Assembly (NCBI GenBank): GCA_963763485.1
Contig: CAVXOW010000003.1
Span: 1 to 64,000 of the forward strand
Reading direction: 5' to 3'
Length of the DNA stretch: 64,000 nt
DNA from: CAWCKS01 sp963763485
GTDB taxonomy: Bacteria > Pseudomonadota > Alphaproteobacteria > Rhizobiales > Xanthobacteraceae
The notes beneath the pieces were generated by a model. That model was not told the DNA's origin, searched no databases, and saw only the letters and a list, made by a program, of their open reading frames with translations. The number at the start of each line of letters is the position of its first letter. Position 1 is the stretch's first letter. Both the position numbers and the translations under genes were made by a program. This document shows, piece after piece, positions 21,596 through 31,272 of this stretch.

Positions 21596-21757
21596 CTAGC
21601 CGCGGCGATCGGCCGGCTGGGCGGTTGCGGGCGGCTTGGCCGGCGCGATCGGCACGAAGCGGGTATCGGAAGAGGTGGTCGCTTGCCCCGTGCCGTTGGC
21701 GCGAGCGATCGATTCGATGCGAAGCAGGAAGATTTCAGCCAACATGGTCGTTGTCCG
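21596..21757 (-). CDS. Small hypothetical protein
   Basis: 53 residues (MRTTTMLAEIFLLRIESIAR...). A short amphipathic N-terminal helix is followed by a Ser/Thr/Pro-rich tail with RFVPIAPAKPP. Small proteins with a similar MLAEIF...RFVPI pattern are familiar to me from bradyrhizobia, but I know no function. A weak AGGA lies about 10 nt upstream. Other starts (21742, 21844) are possible. Confidence 0.5.
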   Translation of the reverse strand, partial: RTTTMLAEIFLLRIESIARANGTGQATTSSDTRFVPIAPAKPPATAQPADRRG

Positions 21758-21883
21758 CATTGGTGAGCTTTCCTGTCTGTCCGGCGTCGTGAGGCGCCGT
21801 TCAGTGACGTTTTCGTGAAAAGCAGCCTCAAGCGGCGTCTTCACAGCTGTTTGATCGGACAGACCACCAGCTGCGTGTGCGGG

Positions 21884-22586
21884 CTACGCCGTCGTCGCCT
21901 TCGTCCGCCGCGCCGCGGCTTCCGCAATCGCCTTGTTACGCCGCTCCGTCCACGGTGCCATCATCGTCTTCACGCCGGCCAGCACCTCGGCGGGCGCAGT
22001 CTTCGGCGATCCGGCGCTGAACGGCGGGGCGGGGTTGTACTCCAGCGTCAGCTGGATCATTTCGGCCGTGCGGCGATCGGCCAGCATCGCGGCGATCGTC
22101 AGTCCGAAATCGATGCCGGCGGTGACGCCGCCGCCGGTGATGCGGTTGCGGTCGACGCACACGCGCGTTTCGACCGGTGTCGCGCCGAATGGAGCCAGAT
22201 GATCCATCGCACCCCAATGCGTGGTGGCGCGATAGCCGTCGAGCAGGCCTGCCGCGCCGAGCACCAGCGAGCCCGTGCACACCGAGGTGATGAATTTTGC
22301 TCCTGCGGCCTGGCGGCGCAGGAAGGACAGCATGTCCGCGTCATTGACCATGTCGTCGGTGCCGATGCCACCCGGCACGCAGATCACGTCGAGCTGCGGG
22401 CAGTCGGCGAACGTCGTGGTTGGGGTGATCGTCAGCACGGTGTCGCTTGCGACCTGCTCGATCCGCTTCCAGATCAGGTGCACCTTCGCATTCGGGATCC
22501 GCGACACCACCTGCAGCGGTCCCGTGAAGTCGAGCTGGGTGACGCGCGGGAACAACACGAAATCCGATCTGCAGCTGGTCCGCCAT
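21884..22586 (-). CDS. DJ-1/PfpI family protein, isonitrile hydratase-like (one frameshift)
   Basis: ATG 22586 (MADQLQIGF) joins after one extra base near 22561 (run of A on the plus strand) to FVLFPRVTQLDFTGPLQVVS, giving about 233 residues, the normal length. The catalytic cysteine lies in SVCTGSLVLGAAGLLDGYRA and is followed by TTHWGAMD. GGGVTAGIDFGL and the acidic position in PRVTQLDFTGP fit the DJ-1 class that includes isonitrile hydratase (InhA), which converts isonitriles to N-formamides. The exact substrate is not shown by sequence. It is divergent from a GlxA-type regulator that itself carries a DJ-1 domain. Confidence 0.8.
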
Positions 22587-22639
22587 CTCGCTTCTCCGTC
22601 TGTCTTGAGGCGCAGGGCATCAATGCACCGGGCACGACT

Positions 22640-22653
22640 TGTCATAAATGGCA
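22640..22653. promoter_or_regulatory. Possible operator between DJ-1 and GlxA genes
   Basis: TGTCATAAATGGCA is a near-palindrome (TGYCAT-AA-ATGGCA) in the centre of the 112-bp divergent promoter region. Confidence 0.3.
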
Positions 22654-22698
22654 TATTTCCCTTAAAAGAGGACATGCGCGAAACCTGAGGACTGTCTC

Positions 22699-23649
22699 AT
22701 GATCGGTGTGCTCATCTATCCCGACTTCCAGCTGCTCGATGCGGCGGGCCCGATGTCGGTGTTCGAGATCGCGGGGCGTTACGCCGGAAAACGTCCCACC
22801 ATCCGCGCCATCGCCGAGCAGGCCGGGCCGGTGCGAAGCTCGTGCGGCGTCGAGATGCTCGCGCAGAAATTTCCGCGTGAGGCGCTCGACACGCTGATCG
22901 TGGCCGGCGGCGACGGCACGCGCCACGCGTCGCGCAGCGATGCGACGCTGAAGTTTCTGCAAGCGCAGGCGAGACGGGCACGACGCGTCGCAAGTGTCTG
23001 CTCGGGCACCTACGTGCTTGCCGAAGCAGGACTGCTCGACGGCCGCCGCGCCACCACACACTGGCAGCGCACGCCGGATTTCCTCAAGCGCTATCCAAAG
23101 ATCCGGCTCGAGCCGGACCGCATCTTCGTGCAGGACGGTCCGATCTGGAGTTCGGCCGGCATTTCCGCCGGCATCGATCTCGCGCTCGCGATGGTCGCCG
23201 AGGATTACGGCGACGAGATCGCGCGCGAGACCGCGCGGCAGCTCGTGCTCTATCACCGCCGCACCGGCGGGCAGTCGCAGTTTTCGACCCTGAACGAACT
23301 GAAGGCGCCGACCGGCCGCTTCAAGCCGCTGCTGAGCTGGGCGCGCGAGCATCTTGACCAGCCGCTGACGGTCGAGCGCCTCGCCGAGCAGGCGCACATG
23401 AGCACGCGGCATTTTGCCCGGGCCTTCATCGCCGAAACCGGCGTCACGCCCTCGAAGGCGGTCGAGCGGCTGCGCGTCGAGGTTGCCAAGGCGCGCGTGC
23501 AGGACAGCCGTGAGCCGATCGAGATCGTGGCGCGTGCGACCGGCTTCTCCGATCCCGAGCGGATGCGGCGCGCCTTTATCCGTGCCTTCGGCCAGCCGCC
23601 GCAGTCGCTGCGCCGCGCCGCCCGCGCGGCGCTGGGGCAGGGTGCGTAA
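22699..23649 (+). CDS. GlxA-family transcriptional regulator (DJ-1 domain plus AraC HTH)
   Basis: 316 residues. The N-terminal DJ-1/PfpI-like domain (about 1-190) contains VASVCSGTYVLAEAGLLDGR and RATTHW. The C-terminal AraC-type double HTH covers about 215-310, with LAEQAHMSTRHFARAFIAET and IEIVARATGFSDPERMRRAF. Such regulators sense a small molecule in the DJ-1 domain. It is divergent from the DJ-1 enzyme gene, so control of that gene is likely. Confidence 0.92.
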   Translation: MIGVLIYPDFQLLDAAGPMSVFEIAGRYAGKRPTIRAIAEQAGPVRSSCGVEMLAQKFPREALDTLIVAGGDGTRHASRSDATLKFLQAQARRARRVASVCSGTYVLAEAGLLDGRRATTHWQRTPDFLKRYPKIRLEPDRIFVQDGPIWSSAGISAGIDLALAMVAEDYGDEIARETARQLVLYHRRTGGQSQFSTLNELKAPTGRFKPLLSWAREHLDQPLTVERLAEQAHMSTRHFARAFIAETGVTPSKAVERLRVEVAKARVQDSREPIEIVARATGFSDPERMRRAFIRAFGQPPQSLRRAARAALGQGA

Positions 23650-23691
23650 TTCCAGTTTCGGCCGCGCGTAGTCGCGGTTATCAATCGGTGT

Positions 23692-24218
23692 ATGCACACT
23701 CTGTACTTCGTAATCGGAGCATCGGGCTCCGGAAAGACTGCTGCGGTCCGTGAACTCGAGCGCGCAAGTCGCGTGAGCGCCTTCCATTTTGACAGCATAG
23801 GTGTGCCGTCGGAGCAGGAGAGAATAGAAAAATGGGGCAGCGGCGGGGGATGGCAGCGCGCCATGACGATCGAATGGGTGCGCCGCATTTGTCCGGAGCT
23901 CCCAAGGCACCAGCGGTGCTGGATGGCCAGACGCGTCCCTCGTTCATCGCCGAAGCCTGCGAACTCATCGGCGCCGACTCCCGCCACATCATTCTGATCA
24001 CCTGCGCCGCTGATGTACGCCGTGCTCGATTGCTGAAACGTGGCCAGCCCGAATTGGCCAATGATCAGATGATGCAATGGGCGCGATATCTGGCTGCCGA
24101 GACGACAAGGATCGGCGGGACGATTATCGACAATGATAACCTGTCGGTCGCCGAAACAGCGTCCGCACTGGCGCAAATTGTTGGTCAAGACACGAAGGCA
24201 GGCGGGGACGGCGCGTGA
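23692..24218 (+). CDS. Small P-loop NTPase/kinase-like protein (one frameshift)
   Basis: The N-terminal Walker A is IGASGSGKTAAVREL. After a one-base slip near 23903, the second frame continues PAVLDGQTRPSFIAEACELI and RHIILITCAADVRRARLLKR, as in shikimate- or adenylate-kinase-like P-loop proteins. The joined product is about 175 residues. The substrate is unknown. It follows the GlxA gene by 43 bp on the same strand. Confidence 0.7.
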
Positions 24219-24280
24219 CGATGCTGGTATTCAAACTGACCGCCCCGAAGTTGACACGGTCACACCTGACTAGTTCTGCC

Positions 24281-25258
24281 ATGCGCATTCTTGGTCTTTT
24301 CATCACCGCCCTGTTTTGCCTCTCCGCCACGCTTGCTCACGCCGCCGGCGTGCAGTTCATCGTGATCCCGCCCAATGGCGACAGCGGAGCGCTGAGCGGC
24401 GCGGTGTGGTCGCCGTGCGCAAGTCCGCCGCAGGAGGTGAAGCTTTACAGTGTCGTCACGCCGGGCGTGCTGAATTGCGCCGTGAAGGGCGAGAAGCTGC
24501 CGCTGATCGTGATCTCGCACGGCCAGGACGGCTGGTTCGGCGGTCATCACGACACCGCCGAGGCGCTCGCCGACGCCGGCTTCGTGGTCGCGGCAATCAA
24601 CCATCCTGGTGACAATGCGTTGAGCGCGACCCGCACGCGCGACATCTCCGTTGCCGTCCAGCGGCCCGCCGACATCAAGCGGCTCGTCGACTACATGCTT
24701 GGCGCCTGGTCGGATGCCGCAAAGATCGATGCCCAGCGCATCGGCTTCCTCGGCCATTCACGCGGCGGCTATACCGGTCTGGCACTCGCCGGCGCCAACC
24801 CCGACTTCAAGCGCGCCGCCGCGGAATGCGGCGAGGGCGCCAGCGCCAATTCGCCGTGCGGTTTGTTCAAGGATGCCAAGCTGCCGGACGCGCCGGTCGC
24901 GCACGACGCGCGGATCAAGGCGTTGGTGCTGGCCGATCCCGGCTTTACTTTTCTGCTCGGCGAAACCGAACTCAAGGCGGTGACACTGCCGGTGCAGCTG
25001 TGGAGCTCGGAACTGGGCGGCGCGGGAGGCTCCGCGCAAAGCGTCGCGCGGATCGGGGACTGGCTGCCGGTGAAGCCGGACTTTCACCTCGCGGCGCACG
25101 CGGATGATTGGGCGTTCGTCGCGCCGTGTACGGCCGAGCAGGCCAAATCGCTGCCGCGCATCTGCAACGACACGCCGAGTTTCGATCGCGTCGCCTTCCA
25201 CCGCGAGTTCAATGCGGCGGTGCTTGCGTTCTTTCGCGAGAAACTGAAGTCGCCTTGA
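24281..25258 (+). CDS. Exported alpha/beta hydrolase (dienelactone-hydrolase-like)
   Basis: 325 residues from ATG 24281. It has a signal peptide (MRILGLFITALFCLSATLAH, cleavage after AHA), then an alpha/beta hydrolase core: PLIVISHGQDGWFGGHHDTA with the oxyanion region, nucleophile elbow GFLGHSRGGYTGL, and a late His in DFHLAAHADDWAF. It belongs to the group annotated as predicted dienelactone hydrolase, periplasmic here. The natural ester substrate is unknown. Upstream in-frame GTG starts (24215) lack a signal peptide. Confidence 0.83.
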   Translation: MRILGLFITALFCLSATLAHAAGVQFIVIPPNGDSGALSGAVWSPCASPPQEVKLYSVVTPGVLNCAVKGEKLPLIVISHGQDGWFGGHHDTAEALADAGFVVAAINHPGDNALSATRTRDISVAVQRPADIKRLVDYMLGAWSDAAKIDAQRIGFLGHSRGGYTGLALAGANPDFKRAAAECGEGASANSPCGLFKDAKLPDAPVAHDARIKALVLADPGFTFLLGETELKAVTLPVQLWSSELGGAGGSAQSVARIGDWLPVKPDFHLAAHADDWAFVAPCTAEQAKSLPRICNDTPSFDRVAFHREFNAAVLAFFREKLKSP

Positions 25259-25262
25259 GCGT

Positions 25263-25712
25263 CTAGACGTTCTTCCGATAGACGATGAACCCCGGCCACT
25301 CCGCGACATCGTCGTAGAGCACGCGCGCGACGGCGTTCGTCACATGGGTTTGCCAGTACACCCGCGGCGAGCCGGCCTCGCGGGCGCGATCATAAACCGC
25401 GTTGATCAGCGCGCGGCCGGCGCCTTTGCCGCGCGCCTCCTTGCTGGTGAAGAGATCCTGCAGGTAGCAGATCGGCTCCAGCAACGTCGTGCTGCGGTGA
25501 TAAAGATAATGCACGAGACCGATCAGCTTGCCGTCGTTTTCGGCGACGAACGCATGCACGGGCTCATTGGCATCGAAGAAGCGGCTCCAGGTCATCTTCG
25601 TGATGTTCATCGGCAACGCGGTCGCGCCCTCGCGGCCGTAGAATGCGTTGTAGCCGTCCCACAGCGGCAGCCACTGCTCGAAGTCGGTTGGCCTGACGTC
25701 GCGGATGATCAT
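25263..25712 (-). CDS. GNAT-family N-acetyltransferase
   Basis: 149 residues. The acetyl-CoA-binding region is YLQDLFTSKEARGKGAGRAL, with the Q/RxxGxG/A loop as RGKGAG, then INAVYDRAREAGSPRVYWQT and the C-terminal FIVYRK. It starts MIIRDVRPTDFEQWLPLWDG. The acceptor amine is unknown. It is convergent with the alpha/beta hydrolase gene, 4 bp apart. Confidence 0.88.
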   Translation of the reverse strand: MIIRDVRPTDFEQWLPLWDGYNAFYGREGATALPMNITKMTWSRFFDANEPVHAFVAENDGKLIGLVHYLYHRSTTLLEPICYLQDLFTSKEARGKGAGRALINAVYDRAREAGSPRVYWQTHVTNAVARVLYDDVAEWPGFIVYRKNV

Positions 25713-25878
25713 GAGGGTCCTGAATTCCGTTTAGGATGTGCGGTAGAGCGCGCAAGCGCGAAACCCATCGGCCCGCGGCTCGGATGAGATCGGTGCAGCA
25801 ATTCACTCGATCATATGCAGCCCGCAGCTGTGATGGGTTTCGCGAATCCGGCTCACCCCATCGGGGAAGGTACGGAAA

Positions 25879-26827
25879 TCACGCCGCCCGCTGCTTCAGC
25901 CAGTCGGTGATCTCGCCGACCAGCTTGTTTGACTCTCGGCAACAGCCGGCCCATCGTCAAAAATGCGTGGAACTGGCCGGGATAGTTGGCGTGAATGACA
26001 TCGTTGCCGGCGTGCTTGAGCCGCCGCGCGAACTCCTCGCCCTCATCGTGCAGGGGGTCGGCGCCGCAGGTCAGCACATAAGCCGGCGGCAGGTCCTTGA
26101 GGTTCGACATCCGCAACGGTGAGGCGCGCCAGTCATCGATCTGCTTGTGGTCCGTCAGATAGTGATCGCGGAACCAGCGCATCATTGAATGCGTCAGCAG
26201 CACGCCGGTCTCTGGATCTTTGTAGGACGCAGTGTTCATCGCAAGATCGGTCACCGGATAGACCAGAACCTGGCCCTTGATCCGCGGCCCGTTGTTGTCA
26301 CGCGCATGCATCGAGACCACGGCGGCAAGATTGCCGCCGGCCGAGTCGCCGCCGACGAACAGCTTGTCGGCATCGATGCCGAGCTTCGAGGCGTTGCGCG
26401 CGGCCCACTCGGTCGCAGCGATGCAGTCGTCGACCGCGGCCGGAAACTTGTGCTCGGGCGCGAGGCGGTAGTCGACCGCGATCACGACGAGGCCGGCTTT
26501 GGTCGCGATTTCCTTGCAGACCACGTCGTGGCTGTCGAGATCGCCGATCACCCAGCCGCCGCCGTGATAGTAAATGAGCACCGGCGCGAGGTCGGCCTTC
26601 GGCAGCGTCTGCGGCTTGTAGACGCGCACCGGGATCGCACCGTGCGGCGCCGGCACGCTCATGTCCTCGACCGACTGCATCGCCGGCGGATCGGGCTGCA
26701 CCGCGGCACGGTTGGCGTTCGATTGCAAGCGTGCGTCCGGCGGCGGCAGCGTATCGAGCGCCGGCCGGCCGGCTTCCTTCATCATCTTGGCGAGGGCCGC
26801 GGCGGAGGGGTCGAGGGTGACGGGCAT
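25879..26827 (-). CDS. HSL-family esterase/lipase (C-terminal frameshift)
   Basis: About 315 residues. The alpha/beta hydrolase of the hormone-sensitive-lipase family has HGGGW at the oxyanion hole, GGDSAGG at the nucleophile elbow, Asp in CGADPLHDEGE and His in GQFHAFLTM. Near 25935 the frame shifts by one base; the other frame gives KLVGEITDWLKQRAA and a stop at 25879, the normal family C-terminus. Without correction the reading runs to 25853. These enzymes cleave short-chain esters. Confidence 0.85.
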
Positions 26828-27054
26828 TGTTGTTGTCGTCCTTGTCGTTTCCGTTTCGTCTTGCTTGGCGCCGATGGCGCGCGTGGTGGAACTATCTCAT
26901 CCGTAACGACGGGTGACCAGCGCCCAAAACCTGCATCTTTCGCCGCTTAAGGGCGGGGCAGCTCGCCCTTTCCCCGCCCCATTCCGCGTGTTAACCGGTC
27001 GCCCGGAACGGCGCCGCGCGTTGCCCGCCAATTCGTAACGGTTTAAGCCGCGAA

Positions 27055-28004
27055 ATGCGCCAAATTCATCCTCCTGTGACATCGGCCGCGGTCCTGCTGG
27101 TGGCCTTGGCGGCATTCCTTGCAGGTCCGCACGTCGCGCACGCCCAGCTCGGCAACATTTTTGGCAACAATCCGCCGCGGCCGCCGGCAGGCGTGCCGCG
27201 CGACGACGGCCGCTCATCGCCCAGTGATGAGGAGGAAGACGTCCCCGATCTGCCGCAGCAGGGCCGGGTGCTGCCGACGCCGAACCGGCCGCCGCCACCG
27301 CCTCCTCCAGGTGCCGCCTACCGCCCGGCCCAATGCAGGGCCAGCCACTGCCGCCACCGCCCGGTGCGACCCAGGCGCCACCCGGATCGGGACTGCAGGG
27401 TCAGCAACAGGGCACCGGTGTTGCGACTGCGCCGAACGCGCCCGCGCCGCCCGGTTTGCCACCGGGGCAACGTCAGCCACGCGCTGCTCCCGGCAGCGCG
27501 CCGCCGACGCCGGCGACCTTGCAGCCTGGCGACGAGGTCGTGACTGAACCGCCCGCGCAGAAGGTCACCAACAAGCAGGCGGTATTCTCCGGCCTCGACA
27601 AGATCACCGGTCGCATCATCACGTTCGACGTTGACATCAACGAGACCGTGCAGTTCGGTGCGCTGCGTGTCCGCCCGCGCGTCTGCTACACGCGCCCCGC
27701 GACCGAGAACGCCAACACCGATTCCTTCGTCGAGGTCGAGGAGATCACGCTGCAGGGCGAGGTGAAAAAGATCTTTTCCGGCTGGATGTTTGCCTCGAGC
27801 CCCGGCCTGCACGGCGTCGAGCACCCGATCTATGACGTCTGGCTGACCGACTGCAAAGGGCCGGACACCACGATCGCGCAGGACGCTCCGCCACCTCCGC
27901 CGAAGCCCGCCACACCGCCGCCGGCGAAACGTCAGCCGCGGCCACAGCCGCAGCAGCAGCAATTCCAGCAACCACCGCCGCAGCCGTTGCCGGGGTTCCG
28001 GTAG
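27055..28004 (+). CDS. DUF2155 domain protein, exported (one frameshift)
   Basis: The signal peptide SAAVLLVALAAFLAGPHVAH is followed by a long Pro-rich segment, then the DUF2155 domain (about 180-280) with ITGRIITFDVDINETVQFGA, RVRPRVCYTRPATENANTDS, FVEVEEITLQGEVKKIFSGW and VEHPIYDVWLTDC, and a Pro/Gln-rich tail. The first and second halves are in different frames; one base near 27335 joins them (about 316 residues). DUF2155 proteins are widespread in alphaproteobacteria and of unknown function, probably periplasmic. The cysteine pair in RVCY and TDC is typical. Confidence 0.82.
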
Positions 28005-28078
28005 GGCGCATTGCTGGCTTCAGCGGCTACGGCGTGCGCTCCTCGGCCGTGCGGCGTCGACGCAATGTGCGGCGACCT

Positions 28079-28897
28079 TTAGGTTTGGCGCTCGTGCAGT
28101 GCATGCCGGATGGCAATCTCAACCGGCGAATAATCGCCATTCGCTCGATCCAGCCGGAACGGCCCGGCAGGATGGAGCGGCGGTTGCGCCAGGAAACGCG
28201 GCAGAGATCCCCGATGCATTTGCGCGGCATGCACAAGGAATGGGTGACAGAGATAGACGTCGCCCGCTTCGCCGGTCGCTAGTGCCAGAGGCCGTTGCAG
28301 CGCAGCCGCGAACCTGTCGAGTTCGGCTTGAGACATTCCGTCCTCGCCAGCAGGTTCGAGAAGTCGTGCGATGTCCTGATGCGACCCAACCTTGATGCGC
28401 GTGGGAGCATCGTATTCTCCGACATCGGAGAATAGAAACAGCATCAACAGTGCTCGACCGTGGGAGACAACATTCACCCGCCAGTCGGAGAAATCCGTCC
28501 TTTCCTCCCAATTCCCTGTCGGACCCGGGAAGCTCCTGTCGATATGCCAACCCGCGTCACCCGGATCATCCGGGCTCGGAAACCGCACCGGGAAAGTTCC
28601 AAGGCTTCGCCGTGGACGCCATCGCCCTTTTCCGACGAGTTGGTCAAAAGCTGCGTGGAGGAGCGGGCTGTTGACTGCCTTCTCAAATGGTTCGTCGCCG
28701 TAATGGTCAAGTCGGACGACGGGGCGCGTCCAGGTGGAGGGATCGTCGGGGTCGCATGGCAGATCACGCCAAAGGATGGCGCGTCCTTCCGCCGCAAGCT
28801 GCTTGGGAAATGCTCCCTCAACTCTGACGAACCCCACTCGGATGAATTGGTCGATTTGCGCGTTCGAAAGCACGCGCGAATGTCCATCGGCAAGCAT
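28079..28897 (-). CDS. Phytanoyl-CoA dioxygenase (PhyH) family protein
   Basis: 272 residues from ATG 28897 (MLADGHSRVLSNAQIDQFIR). It is a Fe(II)/2-oxoglutarate dioxygenase: the HxD motif is in GWHIDRSF, the distal His is probably in CHPFLVHAAQMHRG, and the downstream Arg side is in LPRFLAQPPLH. Family members hydroxylate diverse small molecules; the substrate here is unknown. An upstream in-frame start at 28975 gives an extension without family similarity. Confidence 0.85.
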   Translation of the reverse strand: MLADGHSRVLSNAQIDQFIRVGFVRVEGAFPKQLAAEGRAILWRDLPCDPDDPSTWTRPVVRLDHYGDEPFEKAVNSPLLHAAFDQLVGKGRWRPRRSLGTFPVRFPSPDDPGDAGWHIDRSFPGPTGNWEERTDFSDWRVNVVSHGRALLMLFLFSDVGEYDAPTRIKVGSHQDIARLLEPAGEDGMSQAELDRFAAALQRPLALATGEAGDVYLCHPFLVHAAQMHRGSLPRFLAQPPLHPAGPFRLDRANGDYSPVEIAIRHALHERQT

Positions 28898-29112
28898 TGA
28901 AATCCTCGTTTCGCTTGGCCAACGTGAGGCCCGCTCAAAGCGGGGCGGTCGGCCCGTTTTTTCCTGACTAGGCACCGGCCATGGCCGCTGCCGTCGCTTG
29001 CCCGCGATGCCGCGGGCCCCGCTATCAGCGGTTCAGGAAAAAGACCGAAGCGATGTTGAGGATGCTCATCATGTGGCAATCGTAGCAGCGGCGCCTATTG
29101 ATATCAATGCGT

Positions 29113-30150
29113 TCAGCGCTGCGGCAGCGCGTTCAAGAACTTCGCCAGATAGCCTTTCCAGAGCGTCGCGCGCAGGTGCGAGAAGTGGCCGTGGGTGTCG
29201 TCGCTCGCCGGAACGAGGATGTAGCGCGCATTCGCGACCCGCCTGATCTCGCGTTCGGTTGATACCAGTTGGTGCGGATTGACTTCGTCGTCGGCGAAGT
29301 TGATCGCCAGCAGTGGCGCCTTGATCTTCTCGAGATGCGGCGATGGGTCATAATCCATGACGGCCTCGATCGCCCACAGGGCGTCGTTGGCGTCGCGCTT
29401 CCGGGCGTTCTCCTGGAGTTCGCGATAGAGCTTGTCGCCGGCGTCGCGGGTCGGCGCGAGCTTCTGGATCTGCACCACGCTCTCGGTCGACAGGAATCCC
29501 TGTGCGGCGTTCACGGTCCACTGCACCGGGTTGGTGTCGTAAAAGCCGTTGTGCCATCCGGGATCCTGGCGGATCGCCTCGATCGAGATGCGGCGGTTGA
29601 TCCAGTTGCGGCCGCTGATCGCAATCGGTTGGCTGGTCAGGGGCACCAGGCCGTCCATCAGGTCGGGATAGGTGTAGCCCCACATCCAGGTCTGCATGCC
29701 GCCCATCGATGATCCCAGCACCAGCCTGAGGTGCTTGATACCGAGTGCCTCGGTCAGCAGGCGATACGTCGACGCAACCATGTCGTCGTAGCGATAGTGC
29801 GGAAAATTGCCCTTCAGTCCGTCACTCGGCTTGCTTGATCCGCCACGGCCGATGCCGTCGGGCAGGATGATGAAATACCGTTCGGCATCGAGCGGCGCGC
29901 CCGCCGCAAACAATTCATCCGCCAGCGAGGGACGGAGCCATGCCTTGCCGTCGGCGCTGGTGCCGTGCAGCAGCAGGATCGCGTTGCTGATGTCGCCTGC
30001 CGCATCTCGTTTCGGCGTCCCGAGCGTGGTGTAGTGAAGTTTCAGCTCGGCAAGCATCTCGCCGCTCTTGAAGCGGAAATTGCGGATGACGAAGTCGCCC
30101 TCGGTTTGGGCGGGCCAGGTCTTTTCGCCGGATGCGGCCGAAGCGTTCAT
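29113..30150 (-). CDS. Homoserine O-acetyltransferase-like alpha/beta hydrolase
   Basis: 345 residues from ATG 30150 (MNASAASGEKTWPAQTEGDF). The MetX-type alpha/beta hydrolase core has ISNAILLLHGTSADGKAW, LRLVLGSSMGGMQTWMWG with the nucleophile Ser, Asp in NFADDEVNPH and His in SDDTHGHFSH. Many such proteins in rhizobia are not true MetX enzymes, so I do not assign methionine synthesis. It lies 76 bp downstream of the LysR gene on the same strand. Confidence 0.82.
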   Translation of the reverse strand: MNASAASGEKTWPAQTEGDFVIRNFRFKSGEMLAELKLHYTTLGTPKRDAAGDISNAILLLHGTSADGKAWLRPSLADELFAAGAPLDAERYFIILPDGIGRGGSSKPSDGLKGNFPHYRYDDMVASTYRLLTEALGIKHLRLVLGSSMGGMQTWMWGYTYPDLMDGLVPLTSQPIAISGRNWINRRISIEAIRQDPGWHNGFYDTNPVQWTVNAAQGFLSTESVVQIQKLAPTRDAGDKLYRELQENARKRDANDALWAIEAVMDYDPSPHLEKIKAPLLAINFADDEVNPHQLVSTEREIRRVANARYILVPASDDTHGHFSHLRATLWKGYLAKFLNALPQR

Positions 30151-30237
30151 TGTAAGCCCTGTTGTTCGGATGATCGTGCCGCCGCCAGCGACGCACATCA
30201 AGAGGCGCGCGCCAGCTTTGGGCGGTGTCGAAGCGAG

Positions 30238-31161
30238 TCAAGCGGACATCGGAGACAGCTCTTTGATCGCGCCATCTTTCCGAACTGGGCGCGAACCAGC
30301 GCGACGAACTTCGCTGCCGCGCGGCGACAGGCTGCGGCCAATCTTGCGGATCAGGGAAACCTGCCATTCGATCGCGGGGCTGACCAGGGGCCTGGCGATC
30401 AGCGAGGGGAACTGCTGGCGCGACACGAGGTAGTCGGGAAGAACCGTAAGTTCGTTTCCCGCCGCTGTCATCGACAACGCGGTGTTGAACAGCGACACCT
30501 CGATCGACGGATCAAACCGTCGCCCCGATTTCGCCAGCGCTGTGTCGATCGCGGCCCTGACGACGTTTTCGCGGCGCATCGTGATGGTCGGCAACGACAC
30601 CAGGTCGTCCCAGGACATCTGCTTCCTCGTGCCGAGCTCCCTGGCGATCCCGATGGCGCTGATACGTCCCTTCAGGATTTGCTCGACGGTGACGTCGGGA
30701 AACTGTCCCTGCACGCCGCCGAGCGCGAATTCCGCATCGGTCGTCAGCAGCTTGTCGACCAGCTGGTGCGCGGGCACGTCATAGAGGACGATCTCGATTC
30801 CGGGATGCAACTTCCTGAACTGGCCGAGGATCGAGGGCATGAATGTCGAGGCAATGCCGGCCGAGACCGCCATGGCCAGCTTGCCGATGTTCGCGCCGTT
30901 GAGATTGTGCATCTGGTTGGTGAGCGTCGCGGTGGCGCCGAGGATTTGCTCGGCGGCGGCGATCGCCTGCAGCCCCGCGCCGGTCGGCACCAGCTCGCGG
31001 GTGGTGCGGTCGAACAGCCGCAGGCCAAAAATCTTTTCCAGCTGCTGCAGCTGCAGGCTGACGGCGGCCTGCGTCAGCCCCAGTTGAATCGCGGCGCGCG
31101 TCAAATTGCCGGCGCGGTGGACGTGGACCAGAACCTGCAATTGACGGAACGACGGGTTCAT
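30238..31161 (-). CDS. LysR-family transcriptional regulator
   Basis: 307 residues from ATG 31161 (MNPSFRQLQVLVHVHRAGNL). The HTH is TRAAIQLGLTQAAVSLQLQQ, followed by LEKIFGLRLFDRTTRELVPT, then a LysR substrate-binding domain. The last 30 residues look out of frame: shifting by one base gives FVALVRAQFGKMARSK, a more usual end, so another indel near 30300 is possible. It is divergent from the CoA-transferase/ABC cluster, which it probably regulates. Confidence 0.85.
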   Translation of the reverse strand: MNPSFRQLQVLVHVHRAGNLTRAAIQLGLTQAAVSLQLQQLEKIFGLRLFDRTTRELVPTGAGLQAIAAAEQILGATATLTNQMHNLNGANIGKLAMAVSAGIASTFMPSILGQFRKLHPGIEIVLYDVPAHQLVDKLLTTDAEFALGGVQGQFPDVTVEQILKGRISAIGIARELGTRKQMSWDDLVSLPTITMRRENVVRAAIDTALAKSGRRFDPSIEVSLFNTALSMTAAGNELTVLPDYLVSRQQFPSLIARPLVSPAIEWQVSLIRKIGRSLSPRGSEVRRAGSRPVRKDGAIKELSPMSA

Positions 31162-31180
31162 AACTTTTCCTGATGAAGAT

Positions 31181-31206
31181 ATCACAAGCCAACAGATTAT
31201 CTTGAT
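31181..31206. promoter_or_regulatory. Possible LysR binding site
   Basis: ATCACAAG (31181-31188) and CTTGAT (31201-31206) form an imperfect dyad in the 111-bp divergent region between the LysR gene and the CoA-transferase gene. Confidence 0.3.
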
Positions 31207-31272
31207 ACCGGGATTTTGCTAGCTGCAAAGAGGAGCCTGCGCTGCAACAAAAACAAAACGGGACAAGACATC

